Shown piece after piece: positions 24,704 to 33,916 of a stretch of 64,000 nucleotides of DNA; position 1 is the stretch's first letter, and every line of letters starts with the position of its first letter. This DNA is from Lentzea albidocapillata subsp. violacea (GTDB lineage Bacteria > Actinomycetota > Actinomycetes > Mycobacteriales > Pseudonocardiaceae), in the NCBI RefSeq assembly GCF_900100275.1, contig NZ_FNET01000029.1, positions 1 to 64,000 of the forward strand, written 5' to 3'. The notes beneath the pieces are model-generated. The model made no database searches, was not told where the DNA came from, and saw only the letters and a list, made by a program, of their open reading frames with translations. The position numbers and the translations under genes are program-made.

Positions 24704-25876
24704 CTACGCCGCTTCAGCCTCTTTCAGGGCCGTCTCAATCGCCTTCACCGCATCGAGAGCGACATGCCGAAGCAGGTGACCGTAGATCTCTGTCGTCGTC
24801 GACAAGGTCGAATGGCGCAGCGTCTTGGACGCCATGGCCAGCGGAACCTGCGAGCTGAGCATCGTGGTCGCGGCGAAGTGACGCAGGTCGTGGACGCGGA
24901 TCCTGGGCAGTCCTGCCTGCTCAGTGAGCCGATGGAACCGATGTAGGACGTATTCCGGGCGTAGTGGTTGTCCTCCGCGTCGGGTGAACACCAGCGCGCG
25001 GTCGGGTTGGCGCTCCGCTTGGTTCTGAAGCGCGGCGGCCACCCTGTCGGAGAGCCCGACCCAAGCGAGGCTGCTCTTGGTCTTAGGGGTCGTGAAAACC
25101 GGCGTGGAGTTGTTGACGTTGGACAACGTCTGGCGGACGAAGAGCACGTGCTCATCGAAGTGGACGTCGGCCCAATGCAGAGCGAGCGCCTCGCCTTTGC
25201 GCATGCCGGTGCCGATGATCAATTCGAAGAGGTTGGTCAACGGGTCGTTGTGGTCAGCGCAGTACTTGAGGAATTTCGCAGCCTCGGCGGGCGACCAGCA
25301 CACCGGCTCGTACTTTGTAGGTCGGGTGACAGACACGTACTTGGCCGCGTTGTATGGCAGGCGGTGCTGCCGTACGGCGTCGCCCAGCGCGCTGGACAGT
25401 GTAGCGAGGCAGCGGCGCAGGGTGGTATGTCCGCGGCCGGCTTCCAGTTGGTTGCGGACATAGAGCACGACGTGCTGGTGGGATAGATCTTCAAGTCTGA
25501 TCAATCCGATGTGCGGGATCAGGTCTTTGTGGACGTACGCGTGGTAGTTCGCCATCGTGGTCGGCTTCAGCGTCAATGCCTTGGCACGCAACCAACTCGC
25601 AAGATAGTCGGCGACCGTCTGCCGATCGTCGATGACGATGCCGGTCCGTTCGTACTCCAGGACCCTGCTCAGCGCCGCCTGAGCATCCGCCTTGGACACG
25701 AATCCGCTGCGGCGTCGTGTCCGCCGCTTGCCGTCGAGCGTAGGTAGGTCGACTGCGTAGGTCCAGGTTCCGTGCTTGCGGTTGGTCAGCTTCGGGCAGC
25801 GGGCGCCGAACTGCCGACCGTCGGCGCCGCGGCAGGCACAACGGCGGTAGACGCGGCCACGGTTCGGGTTCTTCAT
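24704..25876 (-). CDS. int: Tyrosine recombinase (integrase) of element 2
   Basis: A 390-residue tyrosine recombinase unrelated in detail to that of element 1. The N-terminus carries cysteines spaced like a small zinc site (YRRCACRGADGRQFGARCP), followed by an arm-binding region (WTYAVDLPTLDGKRRTRRRSGF) and a core-binding domain. Catalytic residues are Arg226 (GTGMRKGEAL), His329-Arg332 (HDLRHFAAT), His355 (LRHSTL) and Tyr365 (EIYGHL). The start at 25876 has GGAGGAA upstream; a longer frame from 26008 is not family-like. It faces the left attachment core 80 bases away. Confidence 0.94.
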   Translation of the reverse strand: MKNPNRGRVYRRCACRGADGRQFGARCPKLTNRKHGTWTYAVDLPTLDGKRRTRRRSGFVSKADAQAALSRVLEYERTGIVIDDRQTVADYLASWLRAKALTLKPTTMANYHAYVHKDLIPHIGLIRLEDLSHQHVVLYVRNQLEAGRGHTTLRRCLATLSSALGDAVRQHRLPYNAAKYVSVTRPTKYEPVCWSPAEAAKFLKYCADHNDPLTNLFELIIGTGMRKGEALALHWADVHFDEHVLFVRQTLSNVNNSTPVFTTPKTKSSLAWVGLSDRVAAALQNQAERQPDRALVFTRRGGQPLRPEYVLHRFHRLTEQAGLPRIRVHDLRHFAATTMLSSQVPLAMASKTLRHSTLSTTTEIYGHLLRHVALDAVKAIETALKEAEAA

Positions 25877-26009
25877 GACGGGTTCCTCCGGTCTCGTTGC
25901 TTGTCTGCTCCTGGTGAGCAGCGCAGGACCGGAGCATGGGCCGGATGCGACCACCATGCGACCACAGGCCGCATCGTTGCTGGTCTGCCCGATGTCACTT
26001 GTGACCATG

Positions 26010-28235
26010 TCAAGCCAGGCTGCCGCGCTCCTGCTTCATGAGACCATTGGTGACCGCTCTGCTCAGCACCTCGGCGATTCCGCCGTCGTCCTCGTTTACA
26101 TAGACGCGCGCCTCCAGTTCGGCACGGCTGAGTGCGAGGTACAACAGGGAGAGGAGCCGAGTGCGCTCGCTCGGGGTGGTTCTGGTGGGCTCCATGTCCG
26201 GGACGCCCGCGACCAGGACGGCGTCGAACTGAAGGCCCGCCAGGTACTCGGCGGGGCCGACGACGAGGCCCCGTTTGCGATAGCGGAACCCTTCGACGTC
26301 AGACCTCCCGGTGATCGTCGAGACGTGGAACCTCCCCGACGTGCTGAGACGGGACGCGAGCTCGCTGAAGCGGTTCCACTGCCGGTTGTCCACGACGGCG
26401 AGTGCGATGCGGCCGCGGGAGTACAGGCTATGCATCGCCTTGACGATGTCGTTCTCCTCGGCGGCACGTGTGGCGCCGACGTTGAGGAGAGGGAGAGGTC
26501 CTGGTTCCCGCGCGGACTCCACCCCGTTGATGTTGATCTGCCAGTCTTTGCCGAGGTCTAGCGTAGGGAACTCGTGGTGGACGTGCTTGATTAATTCCAG
26601 GATCTGGGGCGTGAACCGGTGCACCGTGGTCAATTCGAGGTTGGTGACGTCGCCGATCTCTTCCTCGAACGAGGACGAGGAAGATCGGGTGTCATCGGCC
26701 GCGAAGCCAATGAACGCCTCGGACGGAGACTGGCGAGGATCGACCGCCATGAACACCCGCGGGTAGACGCTGACGTCTCGCGATAGGTAGTGGAGCACCT
26801 GCCGTTCCAGTGGGCTGAACATGTGGAACTCGTCCACGAAGATCAGGTCGTAGCCCTGGGTCTTGCGGGCTCGGTTCCACGCGTGTGTCTCCAGGTGGCT
26901 CAGCAGGTCGGCCAGCACCTGGTCTGACGTCAGCGTCGACCGTGCTTCGAGGCTCTCCATGTACTTGGTGTAGACGGCGAAGACGACTCGCATATCGTTC
27001 CGGCTCTGCAACGGCAGCATCCACGTCGCCCTCGCCTGCTGGAAGTACTTCGACTCCGCGCCGGCGCCGGGGAAGATCGCGGCGGCGCCGATGACGGATC
27101 CGAACTCCACAAGAAGATCCCAGGCCAACGCGTTGCGATCGTCCTCGTCCGAGGAGTCGAACCTGGCGCGCAGGCTTTCAGTGACGCCTGCGCGGTAGGT
27201 GATCCAGTCACCGGCGACGAAGTCGCTCAACACCTCCAGGATCTCGTCCAGCTGAGCCCTCTTGCCGCTGAAGCTGTCGTCGCCAGCCAGGCTGAACCCG
27301 GAGTCGTCCTTGGCATATTGCGGCGAGATGGTGGTCGCGATCTCGAGCAATGGGAAGACGTCGATCTCCTGCAGTAGCCCCATGCCCATGGAGTCGAGCG
27401 AGTCGGCGATCTCTGTGGCCAGCGACCAGCTGTGGGTCACCATCAGAACACGCGGTTCGCCACCCGCTTCCCTTGCGCTCAGGACTTCTCTCATCGCCTT
27501 GAGTGTGAGAGCCAGCGTCTTGCCGGAACCCGCCGGTCCACGTAGCCGGATGGACTTGGTAGCCGGAGCTTCCACGAAGGAGCGTTGATCGTCGGAGATC
27601 TTCCCCATCCACTGGTCGTACGACCAGCCTTTCGTCGTTGACTGCTCCAGGGGCGTCAGCTCGATCTCGACATCGGCCGGCCGAATGCGCTTAGCTTGCT
27701 CGACCCGTTCGGCGCAAGCTGTGACAGCCGCGTCCCAGTCCTTTTCCCAGCCAAGCGGAAGGGCGGGCTTGCCCGACTCGAACTGCTCTAGCGTCGTTGT
27801 CCGGTCGGACGACGTCATGCCCCAGAGGACGATATCGGGGGGCTCGCCCGGCAGCAGTTCCGCGATCCACCGCCGTGCTTCGGGGTTGTCACGCGGGGTT
27901 GTGAAGAAGGCGACCAGGTTGTTGTGCTTGTACTGGTGCCAACTGCGGGGCAGTGTCAGCGACCCTGTGGTGCGAGCGCGCTCGGCGAACGACGCCGCTC
28001 GGCTGAGCACGTCGGTCGTCAGATCCGTGATCCTGTCAGGCGTGATGCGGTCTCTTGTGTCCGAACTCCGCAGCACGATGATCCGCTGCTCGTCGGACTT
28101 GTCGTCCACGCTCAGCAGGACATCGGCAGCGTCCCCGGAATGCTCGAATATCCGCGGAGACGAAGGGATGGCCTCAGGTGACAACCCCGTGGCCAGTTCT
28201 TTGAGCGCTTCCACCGTTGTGACGAGCGGCTTCAC
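26010..28235 (-). CDS. UvrD/REP-type SF1 helicase, large N-terminal region, probable defence gene
   Basis: A 741-residue superfamily-1A helicase-like protein. Residues 1-225 are an extra domain of unknown fold. Walker A is LRGPAGSGKTLAL (231-243), motif II is LIFVDEFHMFS (464-474), motif III-like sequence is AVDPRQSPSEAF, and the C-terminal GLQFDAVLVAGVPD with LLYLALSRAELEARVYV are motifs V and VI. It ends a three-gene operon with two small genes that it overlaps by ATGA. Helicases of this class paired with short unknown proteins are frequent in defence islands. Whether it unwinds DNA or acts with a nuclease cannot be told; no nuclease motif is visible. Confidence 0.88.
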   Translation of the reverse strand: MKPLVTTVEALKELATGLSPEAIPSSPRIFEHSGDAADVLLSVDDKSDEQRIIVLRSSDTRDRITPDRITDLTTDVLSRAASFAERARTTGSLTLPRSWHQYKHNNLVAFFTTPRDNPEARRWIAELLPGEPPDIVLWGMTSSDRTTTLEQFESGKPALPLGWEKDWDAAVTACAERVEQAKRIRPADVEIELTPLEQSTTKGWSYDQWMGKISDDQRSFVEAPATKSIRLRGPAGSGKTLALTLKAMREVLSAREAGGEPRVLMVTHSWSLATEIADSLDSMGMGLLQEIDVFPLLEIATTISPQYAKDDSGFSLAGDDSFSGKRAQLDEILEVLSDFVAGDWITYRAGVTESLRARFDSSDEDDRNALAWDLLVEFGSVIGAAAIFPGAGAESKYFQQARATWMLPLQSRNDMRVVFAVYTKYMESLEARSTLTSDQVLADLLSHLETHAWNRARKTQGYDLIFVDEFHMFSPLERQVLHYLSRDVSVYPRVFMAVDPRQSPSEAFIGFAADDTRSSSSSFEEEIGDVTNLELTTVHRFTPQILELIKHVHHEFPTLDLGKDWQININGVESAREPGPLPLLNVGATRAAEENDIVKAMHSLYSRGRIALAVVDNRQWNRFSELASRLSTSGRFHVSTITGRSDVEGFRYRKRGLVVGPAEYLAGLQFDAVLVAGVPDMEPTRTTPSERTRLLSLLYLALSRAELEARVYVNEDDGGIAEVLSRAVTNGLMKQERGSLA

Positions 28236-28822
28236 TTGTACATCGCCCCCAGGTACTCGGAGTGGAGGTCTCGCACGTCCTCGTACGCCGAGGGGAGACC
28301 GATCGCCATGAACACGTGCGCGAACCGCTCCGCCAACGCGTGGGTGTACCGGTCCTGGAGGCGGGAGATGCGCCGATACCGTGACGCGCTCCTGTCCGGG
28401 CCGAGCGCGATCTCGGTCTCCGGAACCTGTTCCAGGTGACGTAGATAGGCGAAGTATCCGAGGCTGTTGCGGGGAGCGATCGACGAGAGGAACAACGCGT
28501 CCCCCGGAGGGTTCGAGTAGGCGTTTCTGAACTTGTTGACGATCCCGTCAACGATCTTGTCCCGCTTCTGCGGGTTGGGGGCACCGACTTGCGAATCGAT
28601 CAGGAGCTTGACCGCGTCGTCCAGCGTCTCCGCCTTCCGGCTAAGCAGGCGGATGGACTCGCAAGCAGCCTTGACGTTGTCTGCGCGCCGGCCGCTCAGC
28701 CCGAGCGCCGTGACGATCTCATCGGGTTCTTCTTCGCAGGGCCATGCTCTGAGCCGCTCATCGGTTATCTTCGGGGCCGCGGGCGGAAGCGCCTTGCGCA
28801 GTTCGTCGACAAACTTGTTCAT
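28232..28822 (-). CDS. Hypothetical helicase-operon protein (C-terminal part of a probably split gene)
   Basis: A 196-residue mainly helical protein. It contains a well-formed C-terminal block (GDALFLSSIAPRNSLGYFAYLRHLEQVPETEI, then YRRISRLQDRYTHALAERFAHVFMAIGLPSAYE). No function known. Reading upstream of its ATG in the same frame gives DPGLRDKAMNKFVDELRKAL, which looks like continuing coding sequence, and the preceding 79-residue gene ends at exactly this place in another frame. I therefore suspect that the two were one protein of about 275 residues and that a one-base frameshift lies near 28835-28850. Coupled to the helicase gene by ATGA. Confidence 0.75.
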   Translation of the reverse strand: MNKFVDELRKALPPAAPKITDERLRAWPCEEEPDEIVTALGLSGRRADNVKAACESIRLLSRKAETLDDAVKLLIDSQVGAPNPQKRDKIVDGIVNKFRNAYSNPPGDALFLSSIAPRNSLGYFAYLRHLEQVPETEIALGPDRSASRYRRISRLQDRYTHALAERFAHVFMAIGLPSAYEDVRDLHSEYLGAMYK

Positions 28823-29058
28823 GGCCTTGTCGCGAAGGCCGGGATCTGCATTTCCAGCAGGTACTCATGCTCGGTGAGCACCGGAACGCACGTCACGCGC
28901 CCGTGATGCTTCGCCCGCGCCAGGTCACAGTCGGCTGTGAGCACGACGAGGTGCCTTTGCCAGAGCGATGCTGCGGGATCGGCGGCTTCGAGCACGTCAC
29001 CCTGCCTGAGCGGGTCGACGACGCTGGTGTCCTGGTACTCCGCGAACGAGACGGTCAT
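28819..29058 (-). CDS. Short helicase-operon protein (N-terminal part of a probably split gene)
   Basis: A 79-residue protein with the pattern VVDPLRQGDVLEA, RHLVVLTADCDLARAKHHGRVTCVPVLTEHEYLLEM. The VVLTADCDLA motif is one I associate with longer uncharacterised proteins, in which it is followed by the helical region encoded here by the next gene. The stop overlaps the next ATG (28819-28822). It is either a coupled separate subunit or the front half of a frameshifted gene. It is the promoter-proximal gene of the operon. Confidence 0.7.
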   Translation of the reverse strand: MTVSFAEYQDTSVVDPLRQGDVLEAADPAASLWQRHLVVLTADCDLARAKHHGRVTCVPVLTEHEYLLEMQIPAFATRP

Positions 29059-30251
29059 CTGGTCCTCCGGCGGTCGGAGATGCCGGCCGCTGATCGTGGT
29101 GTCAGCTTGGGCGGCACGGCGTCACTTGCTGGTCCGTGTTCCGCACATCGCCCATTTCGTTTGAGGGTGGCCGACCGTTACGCAGGGCTACAGCGCGAGC
29201 GACGAGCCTCCCAGGACATCGCTGAGAAGCTGACGGGTCGTTCATGCGTTGTTGTTCATGGCGTTTCGCTGCACCAGCTCGCAGCGCTGAGCATCCGTAC
29301 CCCCAGCGCAAACCACAGCTGGACGAGTGGCGACGGCTCGGTCAGCATCACGGCGGCGCTGGGCGTCCGCGCTCGCTGAGGACTGCAACACGAGCCTCGG
29401 GCTACCTCTGGTCCGCGGCATTCGCGTACAGCGTTGATCGGGGAAGTCCTCGAGTTCAGCCGGGGCCTCGTCTTCGGCGCGCACTACATCGGTTCCGGCG
29501 TGGACGCAGCTCGGCGAGGTACTCCGCGCGCGAGCCGAACTTCCTGACCATCGCGGACCATCGGCGCATCGGCTGGTCGAGCACCCAGGCGGGGTCTCTT
29601 GTGGACATTCCGTCTGGTGGGGCGAAGAGCGAGGTCCTCGCGGTCGTGTGCACGTCGGCCTGCGAGGTCCGGGTCCGTCGCCGGGTGTCTCGGGGTACGT
29701 GGGTTTCGCCTTGCCTCCGCACTGGAACGGTGACGACGGCCAGTCCCTCGGGAACACCGTTGAGGGCGAGCGGGGTCCTCCCGCCATGCAGTCGAGTAAG
29801 GGGAGGTAGTTCTCGTACACGGATTGCTTCTTGTTTCTCGAGGTCAATTGAGGCCGCTGGGGATCTTCACCCAAGGGGATTGAAAGATAACAGGGAGAGG
29901 CGGCTAAAAACATGTCAATAACTGGACAATGGACTGACTATGGGGCTGCGAGGGCGTCGAGCGAGATCGGCTTCAGATTGAGCTAGGTGATCTGACCTGG
30001 GGTAACAGGTAGGATGCTCCTCCCCTGGTGGGTTGAGGTTGTTCGATGTCGAAGGGGCAGCGTCGTTGTTCGGCGTGAGATCGGGGTGGCTTGATTGTCT
30101 GGACCAATTTCGTCGTGAGGAGCGGAGTTCAGCCTCGGTTGCTTGTAACACTGGCTGGCCGAACGGCGAGAAATTCCACGGGGCGCGGCGTGAAAGCGCC
30201 ACGAACATGCGGTGCTGTCTCTTCGCAGCTCATAGTGTTTGGAGAAAGTCG
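29059..30251. other. Gene-poor interval with possible decayed coding fragments
   Basis: About 1.2 kb between two divergent defence operons has no convincing intact gene. Two short stretches look coding: on the plus strand near 29165-29280 (RYAGLQRERRASQDIAEKLTGRS) and on the minus strand near 29540-29625 (AWVLDQPMRRWSAMVRKFGSRAEYLAE). Both run into poor sequence, so they are probably remnants. The last 300 bases have lower GC than the neighbours and should hold the Gabija promoter, which I could not pinpoint. Confidence 0.4.
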
Positions 30252-31958
30252 GTGCGTATCGAGTGCATCCGGGTGACCAACTTCCGGAACCTCGCGGACC
30301 TGTGCGTGGCGATCCAGCCGGGCACTGTCATCGTTGGTGAGAACCGCGCGGGCAAGAGCAATCTGTTGTACGCGTTGCGGCTCGTTCTGGATCCCACACT
30401 GTCACCGTCCGACCGACACCTTGGGCGAGAGGACTTCTGGGACGGTCTGTCGGACGGCAGCGACAACTGGGATCCCATGGATGCGCGCGAGGTCATCGAG
30501 ATCTCCGTGGATCTGGCCGACTTCGAGGACGACAACACCGTGTTGAGCACATTGAGCGATGCGTTGGTGCAGTCGGATCCGCTCCGTGCGCGACTGACCT
30601 ACCGGTTCGCACCGCTGGACACCGGTGTCGCCGGGCCGGGAGCGAAGGTCAAATACAGGTGGACCATCTTCGGAGGCGAGGACGAAGAGAACCAGATCGA
30701 CGCCGATCTGCGGGGCTACCTGTACTTCGTGTTTCTCCGTGCGCTGCGCGACGTGGACGCGGACCTCTCCACGTGGCGGCGCTCCCCGTTGCGAGTTCTG
30801 CTGACGGCTGCGGCCAAGGCCATCGGCGACGACGATCTCAGCCGCGTACGCTCGGCGATGAGAGAGGCGAACGCGCAGCTCAACGACCTGGCGGAGATCA
30901 AACGGGTCGGCACGAGCATCAGCGACCGCATGATGGAGATCCTCGGTGCGAATCAGGCGCTGGAGACCGAACTAGCTGTGGCGGCAGAAGATCCGCTGAG
31001 ACTGATCCGCACCATGAAGCTGTTCGTCGACGGCGCCGCGCACCGGCATCTGAGCACGACGAGCCTCGGCACTCTGAACGTGCTGTACCTCGCGCTGCTC
31101 GAGCTCGGGCTGGAGGAACGCCTTGCGGAGCAAGACATTGCGCACGTGGTGATGGCGATCGAGGAGCCGGAAGCGCATCTGCATCCCCACATGCAGCGGC
31201 TCGCGTTCCGGCGGCTGCTGGCTGATCACCGCACGAACCGTTCGATTCTCGTGACTACGCATTCACCCCACATTGCCAGCGTCGCTTCCCCTCGCAGCCT
31301 GGTGGTGCTTCGTGATGCGGGCGGGAGAACGGAAGCGGCCGCAGCCAGCGACGCGGCGCTGACCAACGCCGAGTGGGACGACATCGCCCGATACCTAGAC
31401 GCCACCAGGGCGGAACTGGTGTTCGCGCGTCGTGTTCTGCTCGTTGAGGGGTATGCCGAGCAGGCCTTGCTGCCATCGATGGCCGCGGCCGTGGGGATGG
31501 ACCTCGACAAGCTCGGCATTACCGTTTGTGTCGTGCACGGCACGCACTTCACGTCGTACGCCCGGTTCTGCGAGGCACTCGGCATCCGGTGGGCCGTGAT
31601 TACGGATGGCGACGGCGACGCGGGACCGGCACGTGCCGGTCGCCTGCTCGCCGCGTTGTCCTTGAATGGAGATCCGGGGGAGCACGGCATCTTTGTCGGA
31701 ATGTCCACTTTCGAATACGACCTACTGAACGCGCACCCCAGCAATGCCAACCCTTGTTTCAGCACACTCTGGGAGCTGAGCGCAGATCGGGTGCGGACCA
31801 CCATGGAGACATGGGTTTCGCAGTGGCCCGAGATCGGCACCTATCTGACCACGATCGACAAGGCGGGTGGCAAGGGACGGTTCGCTCAGCGTCTTGCGTC
31901 ACAACAGATCTGGCCGCCGGACTATGTCCACAGTGCCTTGAGATACCTGGCGGGATGA
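30252..31958 (+). CDS. gajA: Gabija protein GajA (OLD-family ATPase-TOPRIM nuclease)
   Basis: A 568-residue protein close in length to Bacillus GajA. The N-terminal ABC-type ATPase has Walker A VGENRAGKSNLL (28-39), a signature-like segment LSTTSLGTLNVLYLALLELG (about 260-285), and Walker B VVMAIEEPEAHLHPHMQ (about 298) followed by LVTTHSPHIASVA. The C-terminal TOPRIM domain has VLLVEGYAEQALLP (catalytic Glu about 399) and ITDGDGDAGPARAG (about 450). GajA cuts DNA when nucleotide levels fall during phage infection. GTG start at 30252 with GGAGAAAG upstream. Overlaps gajB by ATGA, the standard two-gene Gabija layout. Confidence 0.9.
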   Translation: MRIECIRVTNFRNLADLCVAIQPGTVIVGENRAGKSNLLYALRLVLDPTLSPSDRHLGREDFWDGLSDGSDNWDPMDAREVIEISVDLADFEDDNTVLSTLSDALVQSDPLRARLTYRFAPLDTGVAGPGAKVKYRWTIFGGEDEENQIDADLRGYLYFVFLRALRDVDADLSTWRRSPLRVLLTAAAKAIGDDDLSRVRSAMREANAQLNDLAEIKRVGTSISDRMMEILGANQALETELAVAAEDPLRLIRTMKLFVDGAAHRHLSTTSLGTLNVLYLALLELGLEERLAEQDIAHVVMAIEEPEAHLHPHMQRLAFRRLLADHRTNRSILVTTHSPHIASVASPRSLVVLRDAGGRTEAAAASDAALTNAEWDDIARYLDATRAELVFARRVLLVEGYAEQALLPSMAAAVGMDLDKLGITVCVVHGTHFTSYARFCEALGIRWAVITDGDGDAGPARAGRLLAALSLNGDPGEHGIFVGMSTFEYDLLNAHPSNANPCFSTLWELSADRVRTTMETWVSQWPEIGTYLTTIDKAGGKGRFAQRLASQQIWPPDYVHSALRYLAG

Positions 31959-33724
31959 TGGGCCCGCTGACCCAGTCGATCAGGGAGCTGTCGGCGAACG
32001 AACGCCAGTGGCAAGTGCTGAACCGGCAAGGCCATTGCATCGTCCATGCCCCGCCGGGCAGCGGCAAGACCAAGCTGTTGGTCACCTGTCTTGCCTACGA
32101 CCTGTTCAACAGGATTCCCGAACCTCATGGCGCGGCATGCATCACCTACACCACGGCCGCGGCCGAGGAGCTGCGCAGGCGCTTGGCGTCGTTGGGGGTC
32201 TCCGCGCGGCCGTCGCTCTTCGTGGGAACGGTGCACAGCTTCGCCATCAACCGGATCATCGGCCCTTTTGCGGCCCTGCTCGGCAACCCCGAGCTGGTCA
32301 AGGCGTCGATCGCGAGCGACGAGCAGCAGGAGGAGATCTACCGGATTGCAATCGGCTCGCGGTTCGGATCGTCGTGCAACTGGAAGGAGAAGCGCAAGCA
32401 GATCGAGTTCCACAGGCGTCGTCTGTCCACTGTGGAGGAGTGGAACCGTGGTGGAGAAGGACTTCTGGAGGCCTGCTCGAGCTACGAGTCGTTGCTGCGC
32501 GGTGACGGTCTGATTGACTTCGAGGGGGCGGTGGCTGTCGCCGTGGATCTCGTCGAACAGCACGAGGTTGTGCGGCGGGTGCTCTCGGCGCGATATCGTC
32601 GCCTGTACGTTGACGAGTACCAGGACCTCGCGCCGGGGCTCGATCGGCTGGTGCGAGCCCTCTGTCTTCGACCCGACTCGGACGTCGAGCTACTAGCCGT
32701 CGGGGACCCAGGGCAGGCGATCTTCAGCTGGAACGGCGCGCGGCCGGAGCTGATCAGCGAACTGAGCTCGCTTCCCGGTGTGAGCACCGTGCACCTGGAG
32801 CACAACTACCGGTGCGGCGAGGAGATCATCCGAGCGTCGACGCGGGTCGAGCGCGTCGGGCGGAAGGTTACGGCCGTCCGCGGTGGCGGCGAGGTGCTGG
32901 CTGTCTTCTGCCCTGCGGGCTTCACCGAGCAGTGCCGCCAAGCTGCTGCTGCGGTCGGACTGGCGCACAGGCGCGGGGTGCCGCTACACGAGATCGCGGT
33001 GATCTGTTCGCTGAACGCTCAGTGCCGCGAGGTCGCGGAGGTGCTCCGCGGTGCCGGCCTGGCCGTTGCCGTGCCAGGAGTCGAGTACCCGCGTGCTCCG
33101 GTCACGTTGTTCGTCGAGTCGTGTGCGGCGTGGGCCATGCTCGGGCGTGAGCATAGTGGCCACCGGCTCGGCGCCATCCACCGGCGATGGCGGAGGTTGC
33201 TCGGTCCGACGTGGACACGCGACACGGACGTGCGGTTGACCGAGCTGTTGGTCGGTTACCGCGACAAACCCGTCACCTACGCCCGCAGGATGCTCGCGGA
33301 CCTCCTCGGCATGGGGCTGCGTCGAGCCATGGCACGCCCGGCCCAGTCCGACAACGCCAATGCGCTGGACCGGATGCAGCACGCGGTGGAACTCGGAGCG
33401 TTGGCGGACGCGACTGTCGTGGATCTGGCCAGCCGGGCTATGAGGCGCGACCGGGTGAACGTCACGACCATGTCGTCCAGCAAGGGGCTGGAGTTCGAGG
33501 TCGTATTGCTCCTCGGCGCGGACGAGGGGCTGATGCCCTACTGGAATTCGGCCAACGATCCGGCCAAGCTTGAAGAGGATCGCAGGAAGTTCTACGTCTC
33601 GGTCACGCGTGCGCGCAGCACCGTGAAGATTTTCTACTCGCGTTCGGTGGCCACCTCCGCCGGGCGGGCAAAGCCCGCTGAGCCGAGTCGGTTCCTCTAC
33701 GAGATCGGCCTGCTGCACCGCTAA
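31955..33724 (+). CDS. gajB: Gabija protein GajB (UvrD-like helicase)
   Basis: A 589-residue UvrD-family protein immediately after, and overlapping, gajA. Walker A is HAPPGSGKTKLLV (31-43); motif Ia/Ib FVGTVHSFAINRI; motif II LYVDEYQDLAPGL (about 217-229); motif III VGDPGQAIFSWNGA; motif IV HLEHNYRCGEEI; motifs V-VI MSSSKGLEFEVVLLLGADEG and FYVSVTRARS. In Gabija, GajB senses DNA ends from phage replication and activates the GajA nuclease complex. It is somewhat longer than the Bacillus protein. Pairing with the OLD-family gene makes the assignment strong. Confidence 0.9.
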   Translation: MMGPLTQSIRELSANERQWQVLNRQGHCIVHAPPGSGKTKLLVTCLAYDLFNRIPEPHGAACITYTTAAAEELRRRLASLGVSARPSLFVGTVHSFAINRIIGPFAALLGNPELVKASIASDEQQEEIYRIAIGSRFGSSCNWKEKRKQIEFHRRRLSTVEEWNRGGEGLLEACSSYESLLRGDGLIDFEGAVAVAVDLVEQHEVVRRVLSARYRRLYVDEYQDLAPGLDRLVRALCLRPDSDVELLAVGDPGQAIFSWNGARPELISELSSLPGVSTVHLEHNYRCGEEIIRASTRVERVGRKVTAVRGGGEVLAVFCPAGFTEQCRQAAAAVGLAHRRGVPLHEIAVICSLNAQCREVAEVLRGAGLAVAVPGVEYPRAPVTLFVESCAAWAMLGREHSGHRLGAIHRRWRRLLGPTWTRDTDVRLTELLVGYRDKPVTYARRMLADLLGMGLRRAMARPAQSDNANALDRMQHAVELGALADATVVDLASRAMRRDRVNVTTMSSSKGLEFEVVLLLGADEGLMPYWNSANDPAKLEEDRRKFYVSVTRARSTVKIFYSRSVATSAGRAKPAEPSRFLYEIGLLHR

Positions 33725-33916
33725 CGGCATGGTCGTGAAACGCGGCGTCGTTCGAGCGGGCGGCAGGTGTCGTTTGTGATGTGCAGCGCCGCTACACGGG
33801 GGGTGAGGTGCCGCCATGCTCAGCCACCGCGTGTTCGATGCTTCGGCGTGCCGTGGCCTCCATCCGCTCGTAACAGCCTGTGGACAGACGGAATATTTCT
33901 ACGTATCTTTCCTGGA

